64,000 nucleotides of DNA from Mycobacteroides franklinii (lineage in GTDB: Bacteria; Actinomycetota; Actinomycetes; Mycobacteriales; Mycobacteriaceae). This document shows positions 20,011-32,976 of the stretch, piece by piece. The notes below the pieces were generated by a model. It ran no database searches. It was not told the origin of the DNA and saw nothing but the letters and a program-made list of their open reading frames with translations. Numbering within the stretch: the first letter of the stretch is position 1; each line of letters opens with the position of its first letter. Location of the stretch: contig NZ_MAFQ01000009.1 in assembly GCF_002013895.1 (NCBI RefSeq), forward strand, positions 1 to 64,000, given 5' to 3'. The position numbers and the translations under genes were made by a program.

Positions 20011-21305
20011 CTGTCCACCCCTCCCATTACCGGATCGATGCTCGCCACGGCGGCGATCAGATCGGCCACCATCCCGCCCTCACACATGGCCGATACGGAC
20101 TGCAGATTCGTGAAAGAGGGATCCCGGAAATGGACGCGGTAGGGGCGGGTTCCACCGTCGCTGACCATGTGTACTCCCAGCTCGCCGCGCGGCGACTCGA
20201 CGGCGACGTACACCTGCCCGGCCTGAACCCTGATCCCCTCGGTGACCAGTTTGAAGTGATGGATCAGTCCCTCCATCGAAGTACCCATGATCTTGGCGAT
20301 GTGCTTGGGCGAGTTACCCAAACCGTCTGGCCCCGAGGCAAGGTCGGCGGGCCAGGCAATCTTCTTGTCGTCAACCATGACCGGTCCCGGCCGCAGCCGG
20401 TCCAGGCACTGCTGAGCGATCTTGATGGACTCGTGCATTTCCTTGACCCGGATGAGATAACGGCCGTAGGAGTCGCAGTCCTCGTGGGTGATGACATCAA
20501 AATCGTAGGAGTCGTAACCACAGTACGGTTGTGCGCGCCGTAGGTCGTGCGCCAGACCGGTCGCCCGCAGCACCGGACCGGTGATACCCAACGCCATACA
20601 CCCGGTGAGATCCAGGTATCCGACGCCCTGAGTACGCGCCTTCCAGATGTAGTTCTCGTTCAACAGGTTTTCCATATCGCGCAACCTGCCGGGCAGGATT
20701 TCGAGCAGGTCCCGGACTTCCTGCTCGGCGCCTTCGGGCAGATCCTGCGCGAGCCCGCCGGGCCGCACGTACGCGTGGTTCATCCGCAGTCCGGTGATCG
20801 CCTCGAAGACCTTCAGGATCATTTCGCGTTCGCGGAAACCGAGGAACATCGCGGTCATCGCCCCCAGCTCCATGCCTCCGGTCGCCAGCGCGACCAGATG
20901 CGAGGAGATGCGGTTGAGCTCCATCAGCAATACCCGAATCACGTTGGCACGATCGGGGATTTCGTCAGTGATGTCGAGCAGTCTTTCGACGCCCAGACAG
21001 TAGGCCGTCTCGTTGAAGAACGGGGACAGATAGTCCATTCGGGTGACGAATGTGACGCCCTGCGTCCAGGTTCGATATTCCAGGTTCTTCTCGATACCGG
21101 TGTGCAGGTAGCCGATACCGCAGCGCACATCGGTGACGGTCTCCCCCTCGATCTCCAGGATCAGCCGCAACACGCCATGCGTGGATGGATGCTGCGGACC
21201 CATGTTCACAACGATCCGCTCGTCGGTGGCTTGCGCTGCGGCGGTGACGATCTCGTCCCAATCCTGGCCACCCGCCATGAGATGGAGTTCGGGCTGCGCT
21301 GTCAT
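20007..21305 (-). CDS. nuoD: NADH-quinone oxidoreductase subunit D
   Basis: A 432-aa 49-kDa-type subunit lining the quinone cavity. Family segments [27 protein letters not shown] and [10 protein letters not shown] are intact. It is related to NiFe-hydrogenase large subunits but lacks their metal cysteines, as expected. In M. tuberculosis the stand-alone receiver protein encoded beside nuoA (Rv3143) has been reported to contact the Nuo complex. The ATG shares one base with the nuoC stop. Confidence 0.96.
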   Translation of the reverse strand: MTAQPELHLMAGGQDWDEIVTAAAQATDERIVVNMGPQHPSTHGVLRLILEIEGETVTDVRCGIGYLHTGIEKNLEYRTWTQGVTFVTRMDYLSPFFNETAYCLGVERLLDITDEIPDRANVIRVLLMELNRISSHLVALATGGMELGAMTAMFLGFREREMILKVFEAITGLRMNHAYVRPGGLAQDLPEGAEQEVRDLLEILPGRLRDMENLLNENYIWKARTQGVGYLDLTGCMALGITGPVLRATGLAHDLRRAQPYCGYDSYDFDVITHEDCDSYGRYLIRVKEMHESIKIAQQCLDRLRPGPVMVDDKKIAWPADLASGPDGLGNSPKHIAKIMGTSMEGLIHHFKLVTEGIRVQAGQVYVAVESPRGELGVHMVSDGGTRPYRVHFRDPSFTNLQSVSAMCEGGMVADLIAAVASIDPVMGGVDR

Positions 21306-21991
21306 CAGTTGTAAGACCTCCGCTGATCGGGCGGCGCGATGGTCGCCCCGTGATACTCGACCGGCACACCGCCGAGCGGGTAGTCCTTCCGTTGCGGATG
21401 CCCCTCCCAGTCGTCGGGCATCTCTATCCGGGTCAGCGCGGGGTGATCGTCGAAGACGATGCCGAAGAAGTCGTAGGCTTCTCGTTCATGCCAGTCCGTG
21501 GTCGGATAGACGGCATTCAGCGACGGGATATGCGGATTGCTTTCCGGCACAGCTACTTCGAGCATGATCCGGCGGTTCCAGGTGATCGACATGAGCGGAT
21601 AGACGGCATGCAGTTCCCGCGCGGTGTCATCGGGATAGTGCACGCCGCTGACGCCCAGGCTGAGCTCGAAACGCAACTGCGGGTCGTCGCGCAGGGACTG
21701 GGCGACCTGCACCAGATGTTCGGCCTTGACATGAATCGTCAGTTGATCACGGTAGACGACCACGCTCTCGATGGCATCCTCGTACGTGACATGCTCTTGC
21801 TCGGCGAGAACCGATTCCAGTCGATCGACGACCTGGTCGAAGTACCCGCCGTAGGGACGGTTCGAGCTCGCCGGCAAGGAGATTGACTGGACCAGTCCGC
21901 CATAGCCGGAGGTATCCCCACTGCCGCGCACCCCGAACAGCCCGCGCCGCACCCCGATGACCTCACTCGGATTCTGCTCGCAGTCGCTCAC
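21305..21991 (-). CDS. nuoC: NADH-quinone oxidoreductase subunit C
   Basis: A 228-aa 30-kDa-type subunit of the peripheral arm. The conserved segments [46 protein letters not shown] identify it. The frame is open far upstream into nuoB. GTG 21991 is chosen because it overlaps the nuoB stop as GTGA and gives a family-like length. NuoC is separate from NuoD here, unlike the fused E. coli NuoCD. Confidence 0.95.
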   Translation of the reverse strand: MSDCEQNPSEVIGVRRGLFGVRGSGDTSGYGGLVQSISLPASSNRPYGGYFDQVVDRLESVLAEQEHVTYEDAIESVVVYRDQLTIHVKAEHLVQVAQSLRDDPQLRFELSLGVSGVHYPDDTARELHAVYPLMSITWNRRIMLEVAVPESNPHIPSLNAVYPTTDWHEREAYDFFGIVFDDHPALTRIEMPDDWEGHPQRKDYPLGGVPVEYHGATIAPPDQRRSYN

Positions 21992-22542
21992 CGCAACAGC
22001 CCCTTCATCTCGATGGTGGACGTCGCGGCAAGTGCGGCCGCTTCGGTCTCGCGGATGACTTCCTCGCGGTTCGCCCCGAGCGGCATGTGCGCAATCTTCT
22101 CGTGCAGCTTCAAGATCGCATGCAGCAGCATTTCCGGTCGGGGCGGGCAACCGGGAAGATAGATATCCACGGGGACAACGTGATCGACCCCCTGGACGAT
22201 GGCGTAGTTGTTGAACATGCCGCCCGAAGAGGCACAGACCCCCATGGCCAGCACCCATTTCGGCTCGGCCATCTGGTCGTAGATCTGGCGCAGTACCGGA
22301 GCCATTTTCTGGCTCACCCTGCCCGCCACGATCATCAGGTCGGCCTGTCGCGGGGTCGCCGAAAAACGTTCCATGCCAAAGCGCGCGATGTCGAATCGCG
22401 GGCCTGCCGTCGACATCATCTCGATGGCACAACACGCCAGCCCAAAGGTGGCGGGCCACAACGAACCTTTGCGCACATACCCCGCCAGCGTCTCGACGGT
22501 GCTCAGCAGAAATCCGCTAGGCAGTTTTTCCTCAAGACCCAT
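21988..22542 (-). CDS. nuoB: NADH-quinone oxidoreductase subunit B
   Basis: A 184-aa subunit holding the terminal [4Fe-4S] cluster N2. Ligand motifs are [17 protein letters not shown] and GCPPRPE. ATG 22542 is chosen because GGGAGAG precedes it and the product starts MGLEEKLP like mycobacterial NuoB. An in-frame TTG at 22602 would add 20 residues and shorten the gap to nuoA from 70 to 10 bp, but has no clear Shine-Dalgarno sequence. Confidence 0.95.
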   Translation of the reverse strand: MGLEEKLPSGFLLSTVETLAGYVRKGSLWPATFGLACCAIEMMSTAGPRFDIARFGMERFSATPRQADLMIVAGRVSQKMAPVLRQIYDQMAEPKWVLAMGVCASSGGMFNNYAIVQGVDHVVPVDIYLPGCPPRPEMLLHAILKLHEKIAHMPLGANREEVIRETEAAALAATSTIEMKGLLR

Positions 22543-22612
22543 GGCTCTCCCGACAGGCGTGCATATTCGTGATGTTGCAAGGACTTCCAGCTGCCCCATC
22601 AATCGCGCGGGG

Positions 22613-22999
22613 CTAATCCCAGCTCAGGCCACCGCGCCTCCATTCGTACGCGTACGCCACCGACACATTGACGATGAACAGGGCCATTGCCAGCAGTCCG
22701 AACACTCCGAGGGCGTCGAAGTGCACCGCCCACGGATACAAGAAGACGATCTCGATATCGAAAATGATGAACAACATCGCGGTGAGGTAGTACTTCACGG
22801 GCACCCGGTGTCCACCCACGGCGGCACCGTGATGATCGCGCCCCATCGAGTGTTGGGTGGCCTCGATGCCACACTCATACGCCTCGAGCTTGGCCCGGTT
22901 GTATCGGCGCGGACCGACAAACGACGAAATCCCAACGGAGAAAACGGCAAAAGCCACCGCAATGGCGCCGAGTACCAAGATCGGTACATATGCATCCAT
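22613..22999 (-). CDS. nuoA: NADH-quinone oxidoreductase subunit A
   Basis: A 128-aa three-helix membrane subunit and first gene of the complex I operon. The conserved [18 protein letters not shown] loop and the helix with [12 protein letters not shown] are present. GGGAGG lies about 11 nt before the ATG. The 228-bp region upstream, before the receiver-domain gene, should hold the main nuo promoter. Confidence 0.96.
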   Translation of the reverse strand: MDAYVPILVLGAIAVAFAVFSVGISSFVGPRRYNRAKLEAYECGIEATQHSMGRDHHGAAVGGHRVPVKYYLTAMLFIIFDIEIVFLYPWAVHFDALGVFGLLAMALFIVNVSVAYAYEWRRGGLSWD

Positions 23000-23227
23000 G
23001 GCAGAACAGCCTCCCGAATAGATCCATCGGGTCCCTGTGCTGGATCGGCAACATTGCCGTGTCAGTGCTGTTTGTGGTCGAGGGCTGCCGACCAGTACAG
23101 ATGTGACCTAACAAACACACTATCGGTTGGCGCCTGATCCATGCCACCGTTTGACGGTGTTTTGCACAATTAAGTACCGAGCCGAAAGGTCTGTGGAAGC
23201 TGAAGTCAGCGGAATGTTGCGGCAGTG
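23000..23227 (-). promoter_or_regulatory. nuo operon upstream region with a weak CRP-like site
   Basis: This 228-bp gap between the receiver-domain gene and nuoA holds no convincing open frame. TGTGACCTAACAAACA at 23102-23117 matches the CRP consensus TGTGA-N6-TCACA at 8 of 10 positions (complete in the TGTGA half). It is a weak candidate for cAMP-CRP control of complex I. No clear -10/-35 pair could be chosen by eye. Confidence 0.3.
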
Positions 23228-23623
23228 TCAGCGGCGGGTTGCGGCCGCCGAGCCAAGCAGATCGATCACCGTGGCGGTCAACCGCATCGGGTCGATCGGC
23301 CGCGGCACCACAGCCTCCGCGCGTGACCAGCTCGCCAGCCAGTTGTCCTGCGGCCGACCGGTCAGGACCACGATCGGCGGCGGCGCTTCGACCTCGTCCT
23401 TGACCTGCTTGGCCACACCCATCCCACCGAAGGGAGTCGCCTCGCCGTCAAGGATCGCCAGATCGATACCGGCAGCCGCGAGGCGTTCGATGACCATGGG
23501 ACCGGTGGCGACCTCGACGAACTCCAGCGGCGGCAGGGCGGAATCCGGTCGCGTGCCGATTCCCTGAATTACCTTGCGCCGGACCGTGATGTCATCGCTG
23601 TAGACGAGGACGTGCAGCGCCAT
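23228..23623 (-). CDS. Stand-alone receiver-domain response regulator (Rv3143-like)
   Basis: A 131-aa protein made only of a CheY-like receiver domain, with no output domain. The expected phospho-acceptor position is in LAILDGEATPFGG (Asp near residue 58), and the conserved Thr and Lys positions are degenerate (VVLTGRPQDNW, then VPRPIDP), so phosphorylation may be atypical. In M. tuberculosis the counterpart Rv3143 also lies next to nuoA and has been reported to modulate the Nuo complex by direct contact. The same adjacency here supports that role. No histidine kinase gene is nearby. A TAGCAT hexamer ends 6 nt before the ATG, suggesting a leaderless mRNA. Confidence 0.85.
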   Translation of the reverse strand: MALHVLVYSDDITVRRKVIQGIGTRPDSALPPLEFVEVATGPMVIERLAAAGIDLAILDGEATPFGGMGVAKQVKDEVEAPPPIVVLTGRPQDNWLASWSRAEAVVPRPIDPMRLTATVIDLLGSAAATRR

Positions 23624-23635
23624 ACGGCCATGCTA
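23624..23635 (-). promoter_or_regulatory. Candidate -10 of a leaderless receiver-domain transcript
   Basis: TAGCAT (23635 to 23630, complement) followed by 6 nt and ATG fits the mycobacterial leaderless pattern. If correct, this gene has its own promoter between hisG and itself. Confidence 0.4.
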
Positions 23636-23648
23636 GGCCATGGGGGGA

Positions 23649-24530
23649 CTACGCGCGGAAGAACCGGACCTCGGAGGCCAGGATGGCCTTCGCCCCGATG
23701 GCGGCCAGTGCGTCCATGGTGGTGTTGACACCCTTGCGTGGCGCCAGGGCACGCACCGCGACCCACGCCTCGTCGGCCAACGGAGCCAGCGTCGGGGATT
23801 CCAGACCGGGCGTCACCTTGAGCGCCTCGTCCAGCACCTCGCGCGGGCAGTCATAGTCGAGCATCAGGTACTGCTGGCCGAACACCACACCCTGGATGCG
23901 CGTGGTCAGTTGCGTGCGCGCCGTTTCCGTTGCCGGATCGGCGTTCTCCCGCTCGATCAACACGGCCTCGGAATCGCACAGAGATTCGCCGAATGCGACC
24001 AGGCCGTGCTGGCGCAGGGTACGACCGGTGCCGACGATATCGGCGATCACATCGGCCACGCCAAGCTGGATGGAGATCTCCACGGCACCGTCCAGCCGAA
24101 TGACGTCGGCCTCGATCCCCTTGGTGGCCAGGTCCTTTCGAACCAAATTGGGGTACGCGGTGGCAATTCTCTTGCCCGCGATGTCGTAAATGCTCCAGTC
24201 GCGCCCGGCGGGTGCGGCGTACCGAAAGGTCGACCCGCCGAATCCCAGCGCGAGCCGCTCGACGACCGGCGCATCGGAGTCCATCATCAGATCGCGCCCG
24301 GTGATGCCGAGATCCAGTTCGCCCGAGCCCACATAGATCGCGATGTCCTTGGGCCTGAGGAAGAAGAACTCGACATCGTTCTGCGGGTCCAGCACCGTGA
24401 GATCTTTGGCGTCGCCGCGCCGCCGATAGCCGGCCTCGGACAGAATCTCCGACGCGGCCTCGCTCAGCGCACCCTTGTTGGGGACGGCAACCCGCAGGGG
24501 CACTTTTGTGCCCGCGTTTGACTCAGTCAT
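23649..24530 (-). CDS. hisG: ATP phosphoribosyltransferase
   Basis: A 293-aa long-form HisG catalysing the first step of histidine synthesis (ATP plus PRPP to phosphoribosyl-ATP). The N-terminal [15 protein letters not shown], the central GITGRDLM and the PRPP-binding loop [14 protein letters not shown] (E/D-IVxTGxTL) are present. The C-terminal 75 residues form the ACT-like regulatory domain that mediates feedback by histidine. ATG 24530 is chosen because GGAAG lies about 9 nt upstream and it follows the hisE stop by one base; an ATG at 24554 inside hisE is also in frame. Confidence 0.97.
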   Translation of the reverse strand: MTESNAGTKVPLRVAVPNKGALSEAASEILSEAGYRRRGDAKDLTVLDPQNDVEFFFLRPKDIAIYVGSGELDLGITGRDLMMDSDAPVVERLALGFGGSTFRYAAPAGRDWSIYDIAGKRIATAYPNLVRKDLATKGIEADVIRLDGAVEISIQLGVADVIADIVGTGRTLRQHGLVAFGESLCDSEAVLIERENADPATETARTQLTTRIQGVVFGQQYLMLDYDCPREVLDEALKVTPGLESPTLAPLADEAWVAVRALAPRKGVNTTMDALAAIGAKAILASEVRFFRA

Positions 24531-24531
24531 G

Positions 24532-24813
24532 TCAGAGCTTCCGGTAGACGTCATCGAGGGTGAGCCCGCGGGCGATCAGCAGTACCTGCGCCCAATACAG
24601 CAGCTGGCTGACCTCTTCGGCAAGCGACTCGTCGCTCTCGTGCTCGGCCGCCAGCCACACTTCGCCTGCCTCTTCGAGCAGCTTCTTACCCAGGGTATGT
24701 ACACCCGCATCGAGGGCGGCAACGGTCCCACTGCCCTCGGGCCGGGTTCTGGCGCGGTCACTGAGCTCGGCGAACAGCTCCTCGAAGGTCTTCACGGGTG
24801 GCGATTCTGTCAC
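24532..24813 (-). CDS. hisE: Phosphoribosyl-ATP pyrophosphatase
   Basis: A 93-aa HisE, an all-alpha NTP-pyrophosphatase-like enzyme that converts phosphoribosyl-ATP to phosphoribosyl-AMP, the second step of histidine synthesis. The metal-binding [17 protein letters not shown] motif (E-x2-E) and the paired [13 protein letters not shown] helix are visible. It starts with GTG, lies 16 bp after the HAD gene and one base before hisG, so hisE-hisG is a coupled pair as in other mycobacteria. Confidence 0.97.
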   Translation of the reverse strand: MTESPPVKTFEELFAELSDRARTRPEGSGTVAALDAGVHTLGKKLLEEAGEVWLAAEHESDESLAEEVSQLLYWAQVLLIARGLTLDDVYRKL

Positions 24814-24829
24814 GACCTGGCCCGGCGAG

Positions 24830-25513
24830 TCATATGGGTTTGCAGGTCGTGGCCGTCAGCACGTCGGCATGCGCAAGCCGCAGGTCGTCCGCCGTCAGCC
24901 CCAACAAGGTGGCGACATGCCTGCGCCGATCATTGGCGGGCACCTCGACATGGTTGGGCACCACCAGCACAGCGCACCCCGCGGCCTCGGCGGCGGCGGC
25001 ACCGGTTGCCGAATCCTCGATGGCCAGACATTCGCGTGGCTCGACGCCCAACAGTTCGGCGGCGCGCAGGTACGGATCGGGGGCCGGCTTGCCCGCCGGC
25101 ACCTCGTCACCGCAGACCGACTCGGTAAACCAGTGCGTGCCAATGGTCTTGAGTGCCTGGTCGGTGAGCGACCTGATGGTGTTTGTCACCAGTGCCATGG
25201 GCACCTGCGCGGCGGCAAGCTGTGCCAGCATCTCCTGGGCGCCATCGCACCAGATGAGACCGGTCTGGAAGAGCTCACCGGTGTATTCGTGCAGCCAATC
25301 GTTCTCACTGGCCATCCGCTCGGGATCTGGTTCCAGTTCCAGTGCGGTGAAGATCATCCGCATGGTGGCGTCCGCCGCTCCGCCGACGAGCGCGGCGCGC
25401 AGCTCGGGAGTCATCTCGCCGCCGAGCTTGCGGCACAGCTCTCCCATCGAGATGTCCCAGAGCTTCTCCGATTCGATGAGGGTGCCGTCCATGTCCCACA
25501 GCACCGCACGCAT
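24830..25513 (-). CDS. HAD-superfamily phosphatase (subfamily IA)
   Basis: A 227-aa haloacid-dehalogenase-type phosphohydrolase of the beta-phosphoglucomutase-like group. Motif I is [10 protein letters not shown] (nucleophile Asp8, acid Asp10), motif II is ALVTNT, motif III includes the Lys in [11 protein letters not shown], and motif IV is AIEDSATG. A helical cap lies at about 15-85. ATG 25513 is chosen because motif I then lies at the N terminus; an upstream in-frame extension is unlike the family. The substrate is unknown. Its position between metH and hisE on the same strand suggests it may be co-transcribed with them. Confidence 0.88.
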   Translation of the reverse strand: MRAVLWDMDGTLIESEKLWDISMGELCRKLGGEMTPELRAALVGGAADATMRMIFTALELEPDPERMASENDWLHEYTGELFQTGLIWCDGAQEMLAQLAAAQVPMALVTNTIRSLTDQALKTIGTHWFTESVCGDEVPAGKPAPDPYLRAAELLGVEPRECLAIEDSATGAAAAEAAGCAVLVVPNHVEVPANDRRRHVATLLGLTADDLRLAHADVLTATTCKPI

Positions 25514-25559
25514 GCGACCGATTCTGTCAGAGGTCGCCCGCTGCGCACGATGCTGGTGC

Positions 25560-29321
<3,762 letters not shown>

Positions 29322-29552
29322 TCCTTCCAGAGCGGAAGGCGTCCTTAACTCTGCCGAGCGTGGCGGTCACGGGCTGTGATCCGGAACCGTTGCAACGCCT
29401 CTCGACCAGATGAAGTCTACGTCGTCACCCGACAGTCGTGCGAACGCCTAATGTCTCGTGCGGTTTTCTCTTAGGGCGGTCATATCAACAATGTGATCCG
29501 GCTATCCAATCCATTCTCCGCCCGCCGCGGCTCGTCCCCGTCACGCAGGGCT

Positions 29553-29565
29553 TACGCTGGCACCG
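29553..29565 (+). promoter_or_regulatory. Candidate -10 of a leaderless PAC2-gene transcript
   Basis: TACGCT at 29553-29558 is followed by 6 nt and the GTG at 29565, the spacing of a leaderless mycobacterial promoter. It lies in the 243-bp region divergent from metH, which otherwise shows no recognisable motif. Confidence 0.45.
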
Positions 29566-30446
29566 TGACGCTGTCGGATAACGCCCAGAACGGCCTACCC
29601 GTGCTGCGCGACCCGATAGTGGTTGCCGCGTTCGAAGGCTGGAATGACGCCGGCGATGCGGCCAGCGCTGCGCTGGAGCACCTGGACACCACCTGGCAGG
29701 CCACTCCGTTGATGACCATCGACGATGAGGATTACTACGATTACCAGGTCAATCGCCCCGTCGTGCGGTTGGTCGAGGGCGTCACCCGTGAGCTGGAATG
29801 GCCGGGGATGCACATCTCCTACTGCTCGCCTCCCGGCTCGCAGCGCGATGTGGTCCTCATGCACGGCGCCGAGCCGAACATGCGCTGGCGCACCTTCTGC
29901 AACCGCCTGCTGGCCATTGCGGACCGCCTCAACGTGTCGACGGTGGTGATCCTGGGTGCGCTGCTGGCCGATACTCCACACACCCGGCCGGTGCCGGTCA
30001 GCGGCACCGCATACTCCCCCGACGCTGCCAAGTTCTTCGGTCTGGAAGAGACCCGATACGAGGGGCCCACCGGTATCGCCGGGGTATTCCAGGACGCCTG
30101 CGTGAACGCCGGTATCCCGGCTGTCGCGTTCTGGGCCGCGGTACCGCATTACGTGTCGCAACCCCCTAACCCGAAGGCAACCGTCGCGCTGCTGCAGCGC
30201 GTCGAAGACGTGCTCGACGTGGAGGTCCCCCTCGGGGATCTACCCGAGCAGGCCGAGGAGTGGGAGCAGGCGGTCAGCGAGATGACCACCGAGGACGAGG
30301 AGATTTCCGAATACGTGCAGTCTCTCGAGGAGCGTGGCGACGCCGAAGTGGATACCACCGAGATTCTCAGCAAGATCGACGGTGACGCGCTGGCCGCCGA
30401 GTTCGAGCGGTATCTGCGCCGTCGTGGGCCGCGTTTCGGGGGCTAG
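29565..30446 (+). CDS. PAC2-family protein (proteasome-assembly-chaperone-like)
   Basis: A 293-aa PAC2-domain protein, widespread in actinobacteria with no established reaction. Family features include VVAAFEGWNDAGDAASAALEHL at the start, DYQVNRPVVRLVEG, the central VVILGALLADTPHTRPVPV and VPHYVSQPPNPKATVALL. The last 60 residues are acidic and predicted coiled-coil-like. The relation to eukaryotic PAC2 suggests a chaperone or scaffold role, but this is not shown. GTG 29565 is preferred over an ATG at 29493 because of the -10 hexamer and because the upstream residues are not family-like. The M. tuberculosis counterpart I recall is Rv2125. Confidence 0.88.
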   Translation: MTLSDNAQNGLPVLRDPIVVAAFEGWNDAGDAASAALEHLDTTWQATPLMTIDDEDYYDYQVNRPVVRLVEGVTRELEWPGMHISYCSPPGSQRDVVLMHGAEPNMRWRTFCNRLLAIADRLNVSTVVILGALLADTPHTRPVPVSGTAYSPDAAKFFGLEETRYEGPTGIAGVFQDACVNAGIPAVAFWAAVPHYVSQPPNPKATVALLQRVEDVLDVEVPLGDLPEQAEEWEQAVSEMTTEDEEISEYVQSLEERGDAEVDTTEILSKIDGDALAAEFERYLRRRGPRFGG

Positions 30447-30525
30447 CCCCCCGAGGCGCACTCAACAGCTCGCACCAGCACCGCACCGGTGGCCCCGGTA
30501 AAGCACGGCGGTGAGAACCGACCGC

Positions 30526-31107
30526 CTAAATAAATTCGAGCTTGCTCGCCAGCCAGTGGCCGTCGACCAGTTCCATGGTCATTTTCATCCGGGACTTGTC
30601 GATTCGCGAATCCCCGCGTGTGTTATTGGCAATCGACTGATCCACCATGAGCAGCACGACCACCTTCTGCTCGGGTTCACCGACGGTGTCGGACTGCACC
30701 GCCGAGGCGACCACCTTGCCCACTGCGGTCGCCTGATTGTCAATCATCAACTGCCGCAGTTGCACTGAGTTCTTCGCGAACTGATCCTTGAGTTCGCCGG
30801 TGCTGTGCTCCAGGATCTGCGCGAAGCTCTGGTCGAGATGTCCCGAATCGATGGAGGTCATCAAGACGGCTGTCGCCTCGGCGGCCTCGCGCGCCTCGCC
30901 GCGAGATTCGCGAACACGCCGATCACGGTCGAACTCTGCCCGTTCCTGTACGACCGTGTCGCGCTGCGCGGCCAGAATGGGACCGTCGTGGGCCAGCTTC
31001 CACCCCAAGAATCCACATATACACAGCGCGACCAGCGCTACACCAACCAGCACACTGGCGAAGACAATTCGCAGTTGCGCACCGTGCGGTGCCGGATAGC
31101 CGGTCAT
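30526..31107 (-). CDS. Mce-associated-like membrane protein (paralog 2)
   Basis: A 193-aa protein with one N-terminal transmembrane helix (about 13-38, ending GFLGWKLAHDGP) and an extracytoplasmic domain of about 150 residues. The domain resembles the Mce-associated proteins found near mce operons: a helical start with EAAEATAVLMTSIDSGHLDQSFAQIL, then QFAKNSVQLRQLM, and a final strand region VVLLMVDQS...DGHWLASKLEFI. ATG 31107 overlaps the stop of the upstream paralog by ATGA, so the two are translationally coupled. No mce or yrbE operon is close. It may have an accessory role in envelope lipid transport. Confidence 0.75.
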   Translation of the reverse strand: MTGYPAPHGAQLRIVFASVLVGVALVALCICGFLGWKLAHDGPILAAQRDTVVQERAEFDRDRRVRESRGEAREAAEATAVLMTSIDSGHLDQSFAQILEHSTGELKDQFAKNSVQLRQLMIDNQATAVGKVVASAVQSDTVGEPEQKVVVLLMVDQSIANNTRGDSRIDKSRMKMTMELVDGHWLASKLEFI

Positions 31108-31721
31108 ATCAGCTCCACATCGCTTGCGAGCCAACGACCATCGACCTTCTCCATGGTGATCTTCACCCGCGATTTGTCCTGGCGGGGATCCGGAACCGCG
31201 ACGTTGCTCACGCTCTGATCGACGAACAGCAACACGACAACCTTGTCCACCGATTCGGATTGAATCGCCGAGGCCGTCACCTTGCCCTCGGCCTTCGACT
31301 TGTTCTCGGCCAAGACCTGTCTCAGTTGGGCGCTGGAGTTCTCATAGGTCTTCTTGAATTGGCCGGTGGACTTCTCGAGTACCGCGGACCGTTGTCGATC
31401 GAGATCTCGGTAGTCCACGTTCGTCAATGCGAGGATGAAGTCGGCAGACGCGTCTTGCGCTTGCCTGCCGGCCTCGTGCACCTCGCGATCCCGAATCAGT
31501 GTGGTGCGCCATTCTCCCGACAAGTCGGGTGTTGCCCGCCGATCCGCCACCAATTTCCATCCCAGGAGACCGCACCCGGCCACGGCGAACGCGGTCACCA
31601 CCGCGACCACGATGATCGTGACCGTTGCCCACCGGGCCGGCCTGGGCGCGGGCGGTGGGTACGGCGAATACGGTGGGTACTGCGGATACGGAACGGGCTC
31701 TTGAGGCCACTGCTGAATCAT
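31104..31721 (-). CDS. Mce-associated-like membrane protein (paralog 1)
   Basis: A 205-aa paralog of the next gene. It differs in its N terminus, a Pro/Tyr-rich cytoplasmic tail (about 1-28), followed by a single transmembrane helix (about 31-55, ending GLLGWKLVADRRATP). The outer domain matches its neighbour in order: ADFILALTNVDYRDLDRQRSAVLE, TYENSSAQLRQVL, VVVLLFVDQSVSN and a terminal DGRWLASDVELI. The tandem arrangement suggests duplication and possibly a heteromeric envelope complex. Function is not established. Confidence 0.75.
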   Translation of the reverse strand: MIQQWPQEPVPYPQYPPYSPYPPPAPRPARWATVTIIVVAVVTAFAVAGCGLLGWKLVADRRATPDLSGEWRTTLIRDREVHEAGRQAQDASADFILALTNVDYRDLDRQRSAVLEKSTGQFKKTYENSSAQLRQVLAENKSKAEGKVTASAIQSESVDKVVVLLFVDQSVSNVAVPDPRQDKSRVKITMEKVDGRWLASDVELI

Positions 31722-31750
31722 CAGACCCCCCGACTGAAGTTATCGCGCGC

Positions 31751-32905
31751 TTAGGAAAGCCGCTGCACCGCCAACTCGTTCAGCGAAAGGTAGCAGTTCA
31801 CGGCCATCGTCAGGTCGGCTTCGGCGAGCAGCGACTGAATGACATGTTTGACGCCGTTGGTTCCGTCAAGCGCGAGCCCGTAGACGTACGGACGGGCGAT
31901 GCCCACCAGACTGGCGCCGAGTGCCATGGCCCGCAAGATATCGATACCGTCGCGAACCCCGGAATCGAACGTCACGGGAACAGGCCCGGCCGCCTCGACG
32001 GCAGCGGCAAGTCCGTCGATCGCGGGCACTCCCCCATTCGCTTGCCGCCCACCATGATTGGAGTAGGCGATGGCGTCGATGCCGCGGTCCGCCGCCTCCC
32101 GCACATCCGCCACATCGCAGATGCCCTTCAGGATGATCGGAAGTTTGGTGATCGACCGGTAGTGGTCGATGTCCGCCCAGGTAAGCCCGGGATGGCTGAA
32201 CAACGACGCCCACACCAAACCGGCATGCATCGGCGTCAGTTCCCCGGCGGAGCGCACCCCCGCAATCTCCAGGAATCGAGGATCGGAGGTGTAGTTCGCC
32301 AGGCAGTGCCCGTGCAGCATCGGCAGATATCCATGTTTGAGATCACGCGGACGCCAGCCGAGCGTGCCGGTGTCCAGCGTCACCGCGAGGGCGTCGTATC
32401 CCGCTGCCTCGGCGCGCCGAATGAAGTTATCGGTCAGCTCAGAATCCGACGACGGGTACAGCTGGAAGATCCCGTAGGAATCGCCACGCTCGGCGGCAAC
32501 CTGTTCAAGCGTGGCCGCCGACAGTGTCGAATACATGGCGGGCATATCGAGTTCACGAGCGGCGGCCGCCGTCAGCAGGTCGCCACGGTCGCGGACCGCG
32601 CCCAGCACACCCACCGGACAGATGAAGGCCGGGCTGGTGAACGTGCGCCCCAGAAATGACGTCGACATGTCCCGATTCGTACGGTCGCGCAGCATCCGGG
32701 GCACCAACCCGTAGCGGCGTAGCGCGGTGGCATTCGAGTCCTGGGTGTGCTCATCGCCGGCGCCGCCGCGCACATAGCCGAAGATCCCCTCGCCCAGCAC
32801 CTGTTCGGCGCGGCTCTCCAGCTCGGCGAACGTGAACGGAAGGGTTGAGACCTTGCCGAGCGCACCCGCCGCATAGAACTGGAGCTGGAAATCGCCGAAG
32901 TTCAT
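31751..32905 (-). CDS. FMN-dependent alpha-hydroxy-acid oxidase, lactate 2-monooxygenase-like
   Basis: A 384-aa TIM-barrel flavoenzyme. The catalytic SNHGGRQANGG motif holds the active-site His and substrate-binding Arg; ILKG supplies the flavin-binding Lys, and FDSGVRDG and GASLVGIARPYVYG the phosphate-binding loops. Among family members, the GGAGDEHTQ, LDTGTLGWRPRDL and FDSG segments resemble M. smegmatis lactate 2-monooxygenase most (lactate plus O2 to acetate, CO2 and water), but lactate dehydrogenase or another 2-hydroxyacid oxidase cannot be excluded. It follows the mbtB-like gene on the same strand after 71 bp, so read-through under iron control is possible. Confidence 0.85.
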   Translation of the reverse strand: MNFGDFQLQFYAAGALGKVSTLPFTFAELESRAEQVLGEGIFGYVRGGAGDEHTQDSNATALRRYGLVPRMLRDRTNRDMSTSFLGRTFTSPAFICPVGVLGAVRDRGDLLTAAAARELDMPAMYSTLSAATLEQVAAERGDSYGIFQLYPSSDSELTDNFIRRAEAAGYDALAVTLDTGTLGWRPRDLKHGYLPMLHGHCLANYTSDPRFLEIAGVRSAGELTPMHAGLVWASLFSHPGLTWADIDHYRSITKLPIILKGICDVADVREAADRGIDAIAYSNHGGRQANGGVPAIDGLAAAVEAAGPVPVTFDSGVRDGIDILRAMALGASLVGIARPYVYGLALDGTNGVKHVIQSLLAEADLTMAVNCYLSLNELAVQRLS

Positions 32906-32976
32906 CGTGCACCCCTCACCGTTCGGATTTTCGCTGGGTGTTCAGCGTACTGGGCACACCGCCCGCACCCGACCGA

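Noticed and set aside
29322-29564. Cobalamin riboswitch upstream of metH
   Set aside because: I looked for a B12-box-like GCCACTG and the surrounding conserved stems and did not find them; the region shows nothing beyond the PAC2 promoter candidate.
30447-30525. Intrinsic terminator between the convergent PAC2 and Mce-associated-like genes
   Set aside because: Only a short GC-rich self-complementary stretch is present, with no stable stem followed by a T-run.
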